Of a DNA stretch of 8,681 nucleotides, positions 1 through 6,152 are shown piece by piece. The notes beneath the pieces were generated by a model. It had not been told where the DNA came from and did no database searches. It worked only from the letters and a program-made list of their open reading frames with translations. Source of the DNA: JACCTH01 sp036556085 (GTDB taxonomy: Bacteria; Actinomycetota; Acidimicrobiia; Spongiisociales; ZC4RG35); contig DATBKE010000084.1 of the NCBI GenBank assembly GCA_036556085.1, positions 1 to 8,681 on the forward strand. Reading direction: 5' to 3'. How positions within the stretch are numbered: position 1 is the first letter of the stretch; each line of letters starts with the position of its first letter. A program made the translations under genes and the position numbers.

Positions 1-37
1 CGTCGATTCTGGGCCGTATCCCGAACGCTGGGGTCGG

Positions 38-388
38 TCACCCTTCGAGGTGGCCGTCCTGCATGTCCTCGAACATCTCGTACGCGGAGTCGCGTAGGTA
101 GACGACGCTGGCATTCCCCGCGCTGCCCGCCGAGCCTGGCGCCACCACGTTGGTCGTCTTCGACAGGTCGGTCCGGATCACCGCGGCGGCGAGCAGCAGC
201 AATGCCTCCGGGCTCAGGTCGGTGGAGTACCTGCCCCAGCTCTTCTCGATCAGGTCAGGGATCGCACCCGGTCCCATCGCCTTCACCATCTCCGCGGCCG
301 CGATCAGGGCAAGGCCACCGTTGAGCTGGCGGCCGAAGTCACCATCGGAGCGGTCCTTGCGCACCCGGGCTGATACCTTCCGGCGGCC
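38..388 (-). pseudogene. LCP (LytR-CpsA-Psr) family protein, C-terminal fragment
   Basis: LCP enzymes transfer undecaprenyl-linked glycopolymers such as teichoic acid or arabinogalactan to peptidoglycan at the outer face of the membrane. The roughly 115 C-terminal residues look like this family: an ARVRKDRSDGDFGRQ block like the conserved arginine-rich segment, then helices, a TDLSPEALLLLAAAVIRTDL stretch and a terminal APGS...VVYLRDSAYEMFEDM segment. An LCP protein normally has about 300 or more residues, with a membrane anchor and the pyrophosphate-binding residues nearer the N terminus. Here homology stops around position 385, where the divergent transporter gene begins. The same frame stays open to 595, but that part is antisense to the transporter and has no LCP character. 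I read this as a gene remnant left by a rearrangement; an assembly join is the alternative. Family call fairly sure, pseudogene status inferred. Confidence 0.68.
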
Positions 389-1546
389 ATGTCCGAACGG
401 TACGGCCCGCATTTCGGCAAGATCTTCGCCGCGGCCCTCCTCCAGGAGGTCTCCTTCGTCCTGCTGGTCCATTTCCCCGGCTACCTGGAGGGTCTCGGCG
501 CCACCGAATCGGTCATCGGCTTGCTCTACGCCGCAGCGGCGGTCCTCGGCCTCGGCTTCCGCCCGGCCCTCGGCCGGATCCTGGACCTGACTCATCGTCG
601 GACGGTCCTGCTAGTCACCGGGCTGGCCAACGCGACGGTGGTCCTCCTGCTCACGGTGACCGTCGTCTTCGGCCCGTTCCTCTGGGGGCTCTTCCTGGCC
701 CAGCGAGTGCTCCAGATTGCCCTGTTCACCACCATGCTCACCTACATCGCCGACTCGCTCCCGCTTCAGCATCGCACCCAGGGCCTGGCGCTGTTCGGTC
801 TATCCGGGTTGTTCCCCATCGCTCTGGGGGGTGTGGCCGGCGATCTGGTCATCGACGCCTTCGGCTTCGACGCTCTCTTTGTGCTCGCATCCGCGGCGAG
901 TGTGGCCTCCTGGCTCCTGGTCTGGCGGCTGCCCCTGCTTCCTGTGATGGGCCATCGCCCGCGCCGCGGGTTCTGGTCGGCCATGGCCCAGCGGAATCTG
1001 CTCCCGGTGTGGTGGGTGACTCTGTTCTTCAGCATCGGTTTGGAGACGTTGTTCACCTTCACCCGGACCTATGTCGATCAGAGGGAGATCGGGTCGGCCG
1101 GGCTCTTCTTCGGTGTGTACGGCGTGGCCGCAGCCATGATGCGGATCGTGGGGGGACGGTTCTACGACCGACTCCCCTACCGGCCGTTGGTGGTGAGCGC
1201 TCTGGTCGCCTACGGGCTGAGTCTGGCGCTCATGGCGGTGGCCGGCGCTCTGCCCCTATTCGTGATGGCCGCCTTGGCGGGCGGGCTCTCCCATGGGGCG
1301 GTGTTCCCGATCCTGACCAGTCAAGTGGTGGGTCGGGCCAGGACGGCGGAACGTGGCTCGGCCATGGCGATCTTCACCTCCATCTTCGACATCGCCCTCC
1401 TTCTTGCCGCCCCGGTGGTGGGGAGGTTGATCGACGGGTTCGACTACGGAGTCGCCTTCGGGTCGGTGGCGGTCGCCCTCGGCTTCGGGGCGCTGGTGTA
1501 TGCCATCTGGGATCGGCGCACCGTGGTCCAACCCGCCACGGCTTGA
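389..1546 (+). CDS. MFS transporter, 12 predicted membrane helices
   Basis: Major facilitator superfamily permease of 385 residues, the usual size for the family, in the cytoplasmic membrane and probably driven by the proton gradient. About twelve hydrophobic segments form two halves around a cytoplasmic loop near residues 183-205 (MGHRPRRGFWSAMAQRN). The family loop motif between helices 2 and 3 is seen as FRPALGRILDLTHRR (57-71), and its copy in the second half as MRIVGGRFYDRLPYRP (251-266). Nothing shows the substrate; drug or metabolite efflux is a guess from the family. The ATG at 389 gives a normal N terminus just before helix 1, but no good ribosome binding site precedes it, and it lies directly on the break of the LCP fragment, so its native promoter may be lost. 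It converges on tadA with one base between the stop codons. Confidence 0.9.
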   Translation: MSERYGPHFGKIFAAALLQEVSFVLLVHFPGYLEGLGATESVIGLLYAAAAVLGLGFRPALGRILDLTHRRTVLLVTGLANATVVLLLTVTVVFGPFLWGLFLAQRVLQIALFTTMLTYIADSLPLQHRTQGLALFGLSGLFPIALGGVAGDLVIDAFGFDALFVLASAASVASWLLVWRLPLLPVMGHRPRRGFWSAMAQRNLLPVWWVTLFFSIGLETLFTFTRTYVDQREIGSAGLFFGVYGVAAAMMRIVGGRFYDRLPYRPLVVSALVAYGLSLALMAVAGALPLFVMAALAGGLSHGAVFPILTSQVVGRARTAERGSAMAIFTSIFDIALLLAAPVVGRLIDGFDYGVAFGSVAVALGFGALVYAIWDRRTVVQPATA

Positions 1547-1547
1547 C

Positions 1548-2018
1548 TCACCGCCGGTCGGCGAAGAAGCGGGACAAGAGAGCAGAGCAGTCGTCGGCGA
1601 GCACTCCGTCGACGAGGTCGATTCGATGATTCAGGCGACGGTCCTGAGGGATGTTGTACAACGACCAGGCGGCCCCGGCCTTGGGGTCGGCGGCGCCGTA
1701 GACGATCCGGTCGAGACGGGCCAGCACCGATGCTCCGGCGCACATCGGGCATGGTTCCAGCGTCACCACCATGGTGTGGCCGGAGAGCCGCCAATCACCG
1801 AGCTGACGGGAGCGGGCCGAGATGACCAGCATTTCGGCATGAGCGGTGGGGTCTGAGAGTTCCTCCCGCCGATTGTGGTCGGCAGCGACGATCTCCCCAT
1901 CGGGGTCGAGTAGGACGGCGCCCACCGGCACCTCACCTTGCTCACCGCCTCTGCTGGCGGACTCGAGAGCCATTCGCATCGGCTCGATGAAGCTCCGAGG
2001 TGGAATGGGCTGAGTCAT
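1548..2018 (-). CDS. tadA: tRNA-specific adenosine deaminase TadA
   Basis: Deaminates adenosine to inosine at wobble position 34 of tRNA-Arg(ACG), allowing decoding of CGU, CGC and CGA; a cytoplasmic homodimer with one zinc per subunit. The 156 residues match the family length and show its hallmarks: GEVPVGAVLLDPDGEI (28-43), DPTAHAE (56-62) with zinc ligand His60 and proton-shuttle Glu62, and TLEPCPMCAGA (86-96) with zinc ligands Cys90 and Cys93. The end, NHRIDLVDGVLADDCSALLSRFFADRR, is typical of TadA, and the DPTAHAE and NHR contexts separate it from cytosine and guanine deaminases. The ATG start has no clear Shine-Dalgarno sequence; a GATAAT hexamer eight bases upstream suggests a leaderless transcript. 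The gene is divergent from the serine tRNA genes behind it. Confidence 0.96.
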   Translation of the reverse strand: MTQPIPPRSFIEPMRMALESASRGGEQGEVPVGAVLLDPDGEIVAADHNRREELSDPTAHAEMLVISARSRQLGDWRLSGHTMVVTLEPCPMCAGASVLARLDRIVYGAADPKAGAAWSLYNIPQDRRLNHRIDLVDGVLADDCSALLSRFFADRR

Positions 2019-2026
2019 GGGTGGGG

Positions 2027-2032
2027 ATTATC
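2027..2032 (-). promoter_or_regulatory. possible -10 element of tadA (leaderless)
   Basis: On the minus strand the hexamer GATAAT, one base from the TATAAT consensus, ends eight bases before the tadA ATG. Transcription would begin at or next to the start codon, which fits the missing ribosome binding site and the leaderless transcripts common in actinobacteria. No good -35 hexamer is seen. Inferred from sequence only. Confidence 0.33.
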
Positions 2033-2065
2033 CTTGCCTGGTCTGCCGGCCCCGGGAGACGCTCC

Positions 2066-2156
2066 GGAGGGATCGCATAGTCTGGTCTAGTGCGCGGCAC
2101 TGGAAATGCCGTTGGGGGTTCACGCTCCCTCGAGGGTTCAAATCCCTCTCCCTCCG
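2066..2156 (+). tRNA. tRNA-Ser (anticodon GGA)
   Basis: A complete 91-nt class II tRNA. The acceptor stem pairs GGAGGGA (2066-2072) with TCCCTCC (2149-2155), followed by discriminator G2156. The anticodon stem CGGCA/TGCCG closes the loop CTGGAAA with anticodon GGA at 2102-2104, reading UCC and UCU. A long variable arm identifies a serine tRNA. The T arm is GAGGG-TTCAAAT-CCCTC. CCA is not encoded and must be added afterwards. Confidence 0.96.
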
Positions 2157-2162
2157 CAAGGT

Positions 2163-2178
2163 CCGACCCCAGGGTCGG
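2163..2178 (+). terminator. hairpin after tRNA-Ser(GGA), possible terminator
   Basis: CCGACC (2163-2168) can pair with GGTCGG (2173-2178) across the loop CCAG, six bases after the tRNA ends. No T-run follows, so it is either a weak U-less actinobacterial terminator or a processing structure. Confidence 0.35.
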
Positions 2179-2261
2179 GTCGGGTTATAGGTTCTGAGTT
2201 TCAGGACACAGGTCGTCGGATCGCAGGCCTAGAACCAAGACGGCGATGCCAGTCATCGCAC

Positions 2262-2352
2262 GGAGGGGTCGCATAGTCCGGTCTAGTGCGCGGCACTCGA
2301 AATGCCGTAGGGGGCTGACGCCTCCTCGAGGGTTCGAATCCCTCCCCCTCCG
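2262..2352 (+). tRNA. tRNA-Ser (anticodon CGA)
   Basis: A complete 91-nt class II tRNA. The acceptor stem pairs GGAGGGG (2262-2268) with CCCCTCC (2345-2351), with discriminator G2352. The loop CTCGAAA carries anticodon CGA at 2298-2300, reading UCG. The long variable arm and the T arm GAGGG-TTCGAAT-CCCTC are intact, and CCA is not encoded. It is nearly identical to the GGA gene 105 bp upstream through the D arm and anticodon stem, so the pair probably came from a tandem duplication followed by anticodon change. Confidence 0.96.
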
Positions 2353-2376
2353 CGAAGAGCTTGCGACCGATAACGT

Positions 2377-2401
2377 GAGACGGCCGGTGTGCCGGCGTCT
2401 C
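2377..2401 (+). terminator. strong GC-rich hairpin between serine tRNA genes
   Basis: GAGACG plus CCGG pairs with CCGG plus CGTCTC, ten base pairs with one bulged G and a TGTG loop. It lies after tRNA-Ser(CGA) and ends five bases before the third tRNA. No T-tract follows; a U-less terminator or an RNA-processing signal is likely. Confidence 0.45.
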
Positions 2402-2405
2402 GCCC

Positions 2406-2470
2406 GGAGGGGTGTCCGAGTGGTCTAAGGAGACGGTCTTGAAAACCGTTGGAGGGCGTTCTCGCCACCC
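2406..2470 (+). pseudogene. tRNA-Ser (anticodon UGA), cut in the variable arm
   Basis: The 5' part is a normal class II serine tRNA: acceptor 5' strand GGAGGGG (2406-2412), D arm, anticodon stem ACGGT/ACCGT and loop CTTGAAA with anticodon TGA at 2440-2442. A variable-arm hairpin follows, GGCG (2455-2458) with CGCC (2463-2466). The expected T arm (GAGGG, TTC-type loop, CCCTC) and the CCCCTCC acceptor strand that the two neighbouring genes carry are missing; the sequence runs into unrelated bases. I found no displaced 3' half in the window. This fits an attachment site of a mobile element that split the gene. The main reader of UCA would then be needed elsewhere in the genome. Confidence 0.8.
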
Positions 2471-2755
2471 GGAGTAGTAGGCGAAATAGCCTCCTGACCA
2501 GGGCGTTTACCCTTTCACCGTCTCACGTCGTGTTGCATCATTTCCCACCGCTTGCGGCCCAGGTGCGGCCCAGAGGCGCTCCACCCGAACACTCGTGGGT
2601 CGGGATCGGGGGCCGAGCGCACAACCTGAGGGTCCCGAACGCTCCTGGTGTGGGCTGGAGCGAACTTCAATGGATTGGAATGCCTGGTCTGCTCCTTAGC
2701 GGACAGCCGCGGACCGGCTCGGATTGCCTCGGACGCGCCATGGACGCTCGATGAG
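2471..2755. other. non-coding junction after the split tRNA
   Basis: I see no convincing gene here. It begins with a small hairpin (AGGC, loop GAAATA, GCCT at 2479-2492) and contains a tandem direct repeat at 2553-2573. The layout resembles the attachment-site flank of tRNA-integrating actinobacterial elements, where sequence just outside a recombinase gene carries such repeats. Open frames on both strands have no family features; the minus-strand end near 2515-2600 could be the last remnant of a lost integrase, but this is not demonstrable. Confidence 0.5.
2553..2573 (+). repeat. tandem direct repeat TGCGGCCCAG x2, 11-bp period
   Basis: TGCGGCCCAG occurs at 2553-2562 and again at 2564-2573 with one base between, a period of about one helical turn. 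Its place about 85 bp inside the tRNA break suits paired arm-type binding sites of a tyrosine recombinase. The repeat is directly visible; the role is inferred. Confidence 0.55.
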
Positions 2756-3484
2756 ATGCAGATCCACACCGAGAAACCTTCCAGCGGGCGAGTAGTGCCG
2801 ACATGTCTTGGCGACTTCCGACTGGGGGAGATTCCCCATGCCGCGAGGAGGCACTCGCCGGTAGCCTCGGATCCAGACCAGTCTCCGCCAATCGAGCAAA
2901 CGGAATTGAGCACTCCAATCGTGTTCGCTGGGTATTTCCTTATCGTGCTTCTGGGAATCGGCACGTACGCGTTGATCAAGGGCAGGAGAGCAGTATCGGA
3001 GAGCCCGCGACACTTCTGGCGGGTAGTCACCCTCCTTGTGGCGACTGCGCTCGCTGCCGGCCTGCTCACGGTCGCTACGCGTCAGGACGACAGCGGATTG
3101 GAGGCGTGGTGGTTAGGGCGGGCAGCGGCCGCCGTAGGAGTCGGAGCCTTGGGCATTTCCGTCGTGATTGAAGCGCAGCGCCTCGCCAAGCGACTTTCCG
3201 ACCTTGATTCGCTCGTGGCAGAGGCCCTTCGCCGGATCGATGATGTGGATCTCGATTCGTTGGACTTGACGGCACGGGAATCCGAGATTCTCGAAGTCAT
3301 CGGATCAAGCACCTCGATCGACGATCACACGCTGGCCGAGGCCTTGAGTATCTCCTCGCACACTGTGCACACCCACGTCACCAACATCCTGCGAAAAGCG
3401 CGATTGCGAGACAGAAGAGACCTACAGACACTCGCACATGCGCTGAAAGCTCGCCGTGACGCTTACTCTCGGTTTGCCAAATGA
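2756..3484 (+). CDS. membrane-anchored LuxR-type HTH regulator
   Basis: A transcription factor tethered to the membrane. From the ATG at 2756 (242 residues) there are three hydrophobic segments: about 53-74 (PIVFAGYFLIVLLGIGTYAL), 88-107 (FWRVVTLLVATALAAGLLTV) and 119-138 (AWWLGRAAAAVGVGALGISV). A short helical linker leads to a C-terminal LuxR/GerE helix-turn-helix near 170-231, with LTARESEILEVI, then LAEALSISSHTVHTHVTNIL and a basic end matching the family pattern. There is no receiver or autoinducer domain, so the signal may be sensed through the membrane part. The start is unsure: the frame opens at 2648, and a TTG at 2906 would put the first helix at the very N terminus (192 residues); none has a good ribosome binding site. 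It precedes the exporter genes by 107 bp and probably controls them. Confidence 0.8.
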   Translation: MQIHTEKPSSGRVVPTCLGDFRLGEIPHAARRHSPVASDPDQSPPIEQTELSTPIVFAGYFLIVLLGIGTYALIKGRRAVSESPRHFWRVVTLLVATALAAGLLTVATRQDDSGLEAWWLGRAAAAVGVGALGISVVIEAQRLAKRLSDLDSLVAEALRRIDDVDLDSLDLTARESEILEVIGSSTSIDDHTLAEALSISSHTVHTHVTNILRKARLRDRRDLQTLAHALKARRDAYSRFAK

Positions 3485-3511
3485 TTGAGCACAAGGATTT
3501 CCATCTATGCA
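3485..3511 (+). promoter_or_regulatory. weak candidate promoter of the exporter operon
   Basis: TTGAGC (3485-3490) and TATGCA (3506-3511) resemble -35 and -10 hexamers but are only 15 bp apart, shorter than usual. They lie in the 107-bp gap before the secreted-protein gene, the only sizeable gap in the cassette. Suggestive only; an activator-dependent promoter could look like this. Confidence 0.22.
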
Positions 3512-3591
3512 GGTGACGCGGTTCATCTGGTCAGTCGATGGACATGAGGGCCGAGATGTGCTCTGCTCGCATTCATCAAACAGGAGGCGAA

Positions 3592-3918
3592 ATGCGACGC
3601 AGAGTGATGACGCTCCTGCTGGTAGCTGGTCTGTTCTCGGTAGCCGCGCCAGCATCGGCGGCCGTCTACACAGACGGAACGTGCTCGATGAGTATCACCC
3701 ATACCTCCAATCAAGCGGTGGCGGTCGACCTGTTTGACACGTGCTATCGCGTCCAATCGCGAATAACAATGCACGTCGACGGGTCTAATGTGACCTACTA
3801 CGGACCCCAGGCGACGTCAACGTCGATTGCCAACGGTGGTGCTGGGACGTACGCCGGGTCGGCTGGACGGTTCAAGACCTACTCGAGCAGTTCGTGGACA
3901 GGTTGGCTTGCCGGCTAG
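3592..3918 (+). CDS. small Sec-exported protein with two cysteines
   Basis: I do not recognise a named family. The start at ATG 3592 is set by a strong AGGAGG at 3582-3587, four bases before it, and by the signal peptide that begins there: MRRRV, a hydrophobic core (MTLLLVAGLFSVA) and an APASA cleavage site before AVYTDG. The mature protein is about 85 residues, rich in Ser, Thr, Gly and Tyr, with two cysteines (GTCSMS and DTCYRV) that could form one disulfide. The second half reads YYGPQATSTSIANGGAGTY, then GSAGRF and SSWTGW, which suggests a small beta-rich extracellular fold. It is the first gene of a tight series encoding a lipoprotein, adaptor, ATPase and permease. A bacteriocin-like or signalling protein is possible. 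It lacks a clear lactococcin 972 pattern and a double-glycine leader, so the role is open. Confidence 0.8.
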   Translation: MRRRVMTLLLVAGLFSVAAPASAAVYTDGTCSMSITHTSNQAVAVDLFDTCYRVQSRITMHVDGSNVTYYGPQATSTSIANGGAGTYAGSAGRFKTYSSSSWTGWLAG

Positions 3919-3966
3919 GAAAGTTCGGCCCGCTCGAATGAAGTTCTCTCCAAACAAGTGACGTAG

Positions 3967-4464
3967 TTGGCGCGCCAGGTAACACGGGGCCTCCTCATCG
4001 CTCTCGTGCTTGCCTCATGCTCGGCTGAGCCCGGTCTGACCACTTCAAGTCTGTCGGGGACAGGTCTCAGCGGCTACGCCGCCCAAGCCTTGGCCGATGG
4101 GTTTGTGAGTGTCGACGAGTTACACGAAGCACAGCAGTTAACGGTTGACTGTCTGCGGACACGAGGTCTTGAGGCGGAGTATCAGGATGACATGAGTCTT
4201 CGGGTCGTTCAGCCGCAGGATTGGACGCAGGAAGAGATGGATCGCATCGTCGACGAGTGCCAGGACAACGCCGGTGGGCCGGTCGTCGGAGCATTCCTTG
4301 CTCAGGAAGGCCCATCCGAGAGCGAAATCCGGGACGAACTCCTTGCCTGCCTCCAGGACAAGGGTCTCGTGGGGTCCGACCCGACGCCGGAAGAGCTCGA
4401 TGCGGCTCTGGGCACGCCTGATGGCTTCTCGTGCATACCCGGGGTGGAACCCGATTCTGGTTGA
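3967..4464 (+). CDS. cysteine-rich lipoprotein
   Basis: A predicted lipoprotein of 165 residues. From the TTG at 3967 the N terminus is MARQVTR, a hydrophobic core and lipobox LASC, so the mature protein would be lipidated on Cys18 and held on the outer face of the membrane. No earlier in-frame start is possible because a TAG lies just upstream, and no good ribosome binding site is seen, so the start relies on the signal peptide. The mature part is acidic with four more cysteines in two similar blocks: VDCLRTRGLEAEY and DECQDN, then LACLQDKGL and FSCIPG, which could form two disulfides and hints at an internal duplication. I do not recognise a family. It lies 48 bp after the secreted-protein gene and about 30 bp before the adaptor, so it is likely a partner of that transporter: substrate-binding, protective or anchoring. 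Confidence 0.78.
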   Translation: MARQVTRGLLIALVLASCSAEPGLTTSSLSGTGLSGYAAQALADGFVSVDELHEAQQLTVDCLRTRGLEAEYQDDMSLRVVQPQDWTQEEMDRIVDECQDNAGGPVVGAFLAQEGPSESEIRDELLACLQDKGLVGSDPTPEELDAALGTPDGFSCIPGVEPDSG

Positions 4465-4494
4465 CTGTCCGTCACGCTGCCACATGGAGGAGTG

Positions 4495-5550
4495 TTGTCG
4501 AGAACTTCCGACAGTACGACGCGGAAGGACGTGCGATCGGCAAGTTGGCTCGTTATCGCGGCGCTCCTGGGCGTGTCGATTGGGTCCGCTCTGACGTTCT
4601 GGTGGGGGCTTTCCGATGCGCCCCCAGAAGTCACACCACCACCGGCGGTCACCGCGGTACCAGTTGTGATCGAGTCGTATGACGGAACAAGACCCGCAAC
4701 GGCAACTGTCGGCCTCGCCCCCGCAGAGACGCTCGAAGCTCCGACCGACGGAAGGATCACAGCCAGTTCCTGCGAGCCCGGACGCCGTCTCGCGTCAGGC
4801 GAGCCGTTGGTTTCGGTAGACGGCCAACCCATCGTCGCCCTAGCCACCGAGGTCCCTATGTGGCGAGATCTTTCTAGAGGAACCAAGGGTGCAGACGTTC
4901 AAGCCCTGCAGTCAGAACTCGAGCGTCTCGGTTTCGAGCTTACGGTGACCGGCAGTTTCGACAGTGAGACGCAAGCCGCGGTTCGCGCGTTCAACAGTGC
5001 CGTTGGAAGAGGCGAGGCCACCGACATTCCCGTTAACAGTCTGATCTGGCTTCCATCGCCTTCGTGGGACATCGAGACTTGTGAGACTCGAGTTGGCGAT
5101 TACGTGACAGCGACTTCTGTCTTGGCCGCGGGGCCGCTGGCGATTGACACCTTCCAACTTGAAGCCGAACTTCCCGACGCGCTGCTCGGTCGTAGTTGGA
5201 CCTTCCGAGCCTTCGGCAAGGCAATCGATCTCGACGCTGACCTTCAGCCCTCGGACGAGAGGGCGACCCAGACGGTCAGTGATGTCATCGAAGCGTCCGG
5301 GTCCGCTGACTCGACAGCAACGCTGGACGGAACTACTTCCCTAACCGAGCCGATCGAAGTTGTGATCGTCCCGCCTGCGGCCGTCATTATCGGATCCGAG
5401 GGAGGTTCGTCGTGCCTACGACTTGCTGAGAGTGGCGAAACGATTGAGGTCGCGGTCGTCGACTCAGCTCTGGGCAGAACAATGCTGATCCCATCAGTCC
5501 CGATCAAGGAGGGCACCTCGGTTGCCATCAGGGGTGCAGGCACGTGCTAG
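4495..5550 (+). CDS. membrane-fusion-type adaptor with peptidoglycan-binding domain
   Basis: Periplasmic-adaptor-like (HlyD/MacA type) subunit of the ABC transporter encoded downstream. Counted from the GTG at 4492 (352 residues): a membrane anchor at about 18-39 (SWLVIAALLGVSIGSALTFW), a lipoyl-like half motif at 74-112 (LEAPTDGRITASSCEPGRRL and GEPLVSVDG), a peptidoglycan-binding type 1 domain at about 129-172 (RGTKGADVQALQSELERLGF, then TGSFDSETQAAVRAFN) and a C-terminal beta-rich part. This combination is typical of Gram-positive, mainly actinobacterial, adaptors, where wall binding replaces an outer-membrane partner. Two start codons touch (GTG TTG); GGAGG at 4486-4490 lies one base before the GTG but four before the TTG, so I chose the TTG at 4495. 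The stop overlaps the ATPase start by seven bases. Confidence 0.87.
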   Translation: MSRTSDSTTRKDVRSASWLVIAALLGVSIGSALTFWWGLSDAPPEVTPPPAVTAVPVVIESYDGTRPATATVGLAPAETLEAPTDGRITASSCEPGRRLASGEPLVSVDGQPIVALATEVPMWRDLSRGTKGADVQALQSELERLGFELTVTGSFDSETQAAVRAFNSAVGRGEATDIPVNSLIWLPSPSWDIETCETRVGDYVTATSVLAAGPLAIDTFQLEAELPDALLGRSWTFRAFGKAIDLDADLQPSDERATQTVSDVIEASGSADSTATLDGTTSLTEPIEVVIVPPAAVIIGSEGGSSCLRLAESGETIEVAVVDSALGRTMLIPSVPIKEGTSVAIRGAGTC

Positions 5551-6149
5551 GCAGTTCGAACGTAGTGTCGGTCACCGACGTCGCGTTCGGGTACGAGAGG
5601 GATCGGCTTCTCTTCGAACACTTGACATTCGACCTAGCTCCGGGGACCACGACAGCCATCTGCGGGCCATCAGGTCGAGGAAAGAGCACTCTCCTGAGTC
5701 TCATAGCTGGGCTACAGAGACCACAGCGCGGGACAATTGCGGGAGCGGAAGGTCTCTTCTCGTGTTGGGTGCTGCAAGTACCGATCGGTAGTTCGAGGCG
5801 CACGGCCGTTGATCACGTGGCGGTCGTGTACGCAGCAAGAGGGAAGGCCTTGCCTGAAGCCGAAAGCCGGGCCCGGGAACTATTGCTCTCTCTCGGGCTG
5901 GACACCTGCTCCGATCTCACTTTTGGCACGTTGTCGGGCGGGGAAGCTCAGCGCTTGATGCTGGCGCGGGCGATAGCCGCCGACCCAGACATTATGCTCT
6001 TGGACGAACCCACGGCTCAACTTGACCGAACCGCCGCCGCCACCGTTACGTCAGCGATTGGACTTCTGGCCGAAACCGGAAGGATCGTGGTGGTTGCTAC
6101 CCACGATGAGAGCCTGGCCCAATCATGTCAGTATCGACTTGACCTCTGA
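5544..6149 (+). CDS. ABC transporter ATP-binding protein, compact MacB/LolD type
   Basis: Cytoplasmic ATPase that powers the permease encoded next. All nucleotide-binding motifs are present in 201 residues: Walker A GPSGRGKST (41-49), Q-loop Gln78 (WVLQ), signature LSGGE (130-134), Walker B IMLLDEP (150-156) with catalytic Glu155, a D-loop (AQLD) and H-loop His187 (THD). The signature and Walker B context resembles the MacB/LolD/FtsE class. About 220-240 residues is usual; here the stretch between Walker A and Q-loop is only about 30 residues, so the beta-rich part of the N lobe is reduced. The GTG start lies inside the end of the adaptor gene (GTGCTAG), which implies translational coupling; a GTG at 5565 is an alternative. 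The permease begins three bases after its stop. Confidence 0.92.
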   Translation: MLGSSNVVSVTDVAFGYERDRLLFEHLTFDLAPGTTTAICGPSGRGKSTLLSLIAGLQRPQRGTIAGAEGLFSCWVLQVPIGSSRRTAVDHVAVVYAARGKALPEAESRARELLLSLGLDTCSDLTFGTLSGGEAQRLMLARAIAADPDIMLLDEPTAQLDRTAAATVTSAIGLLAETGRIVVVATHDESLAQSCQYRLDL

Positions 6150-6152
6150 AGC

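Noticed and set aside
38..595. Full-length reading of the minus-strand frame as one 185-residue protein
   Set aside because: The part beyond about 388 is antisense to a convincing transporter and is composed of Glu/Arg-rich shadow sequence; only the LCP-like end is supported.
2449..2754. Plus-strand open frame starting in the third tRNA gene
   Set aside because: It overlaps the tRNA and the repeat, has no ribosome binding site and no family feature.
2515..3069. Minus-strand open frame of 184 codons across the junction
   Set aside because: Mostly antisense to the LuxR gene, with no recombinase motif; only its last part near the repeat could be an integrase remnant, and this cannot be shown.
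3592..3918. Secreted protein as a member of the lactococcin 972 family
   Set aside because: Context is similar (small exported protein plus ABC genes), but the mature sequence lacks a recognisable match to that family's pattern and has two cysteines instead.
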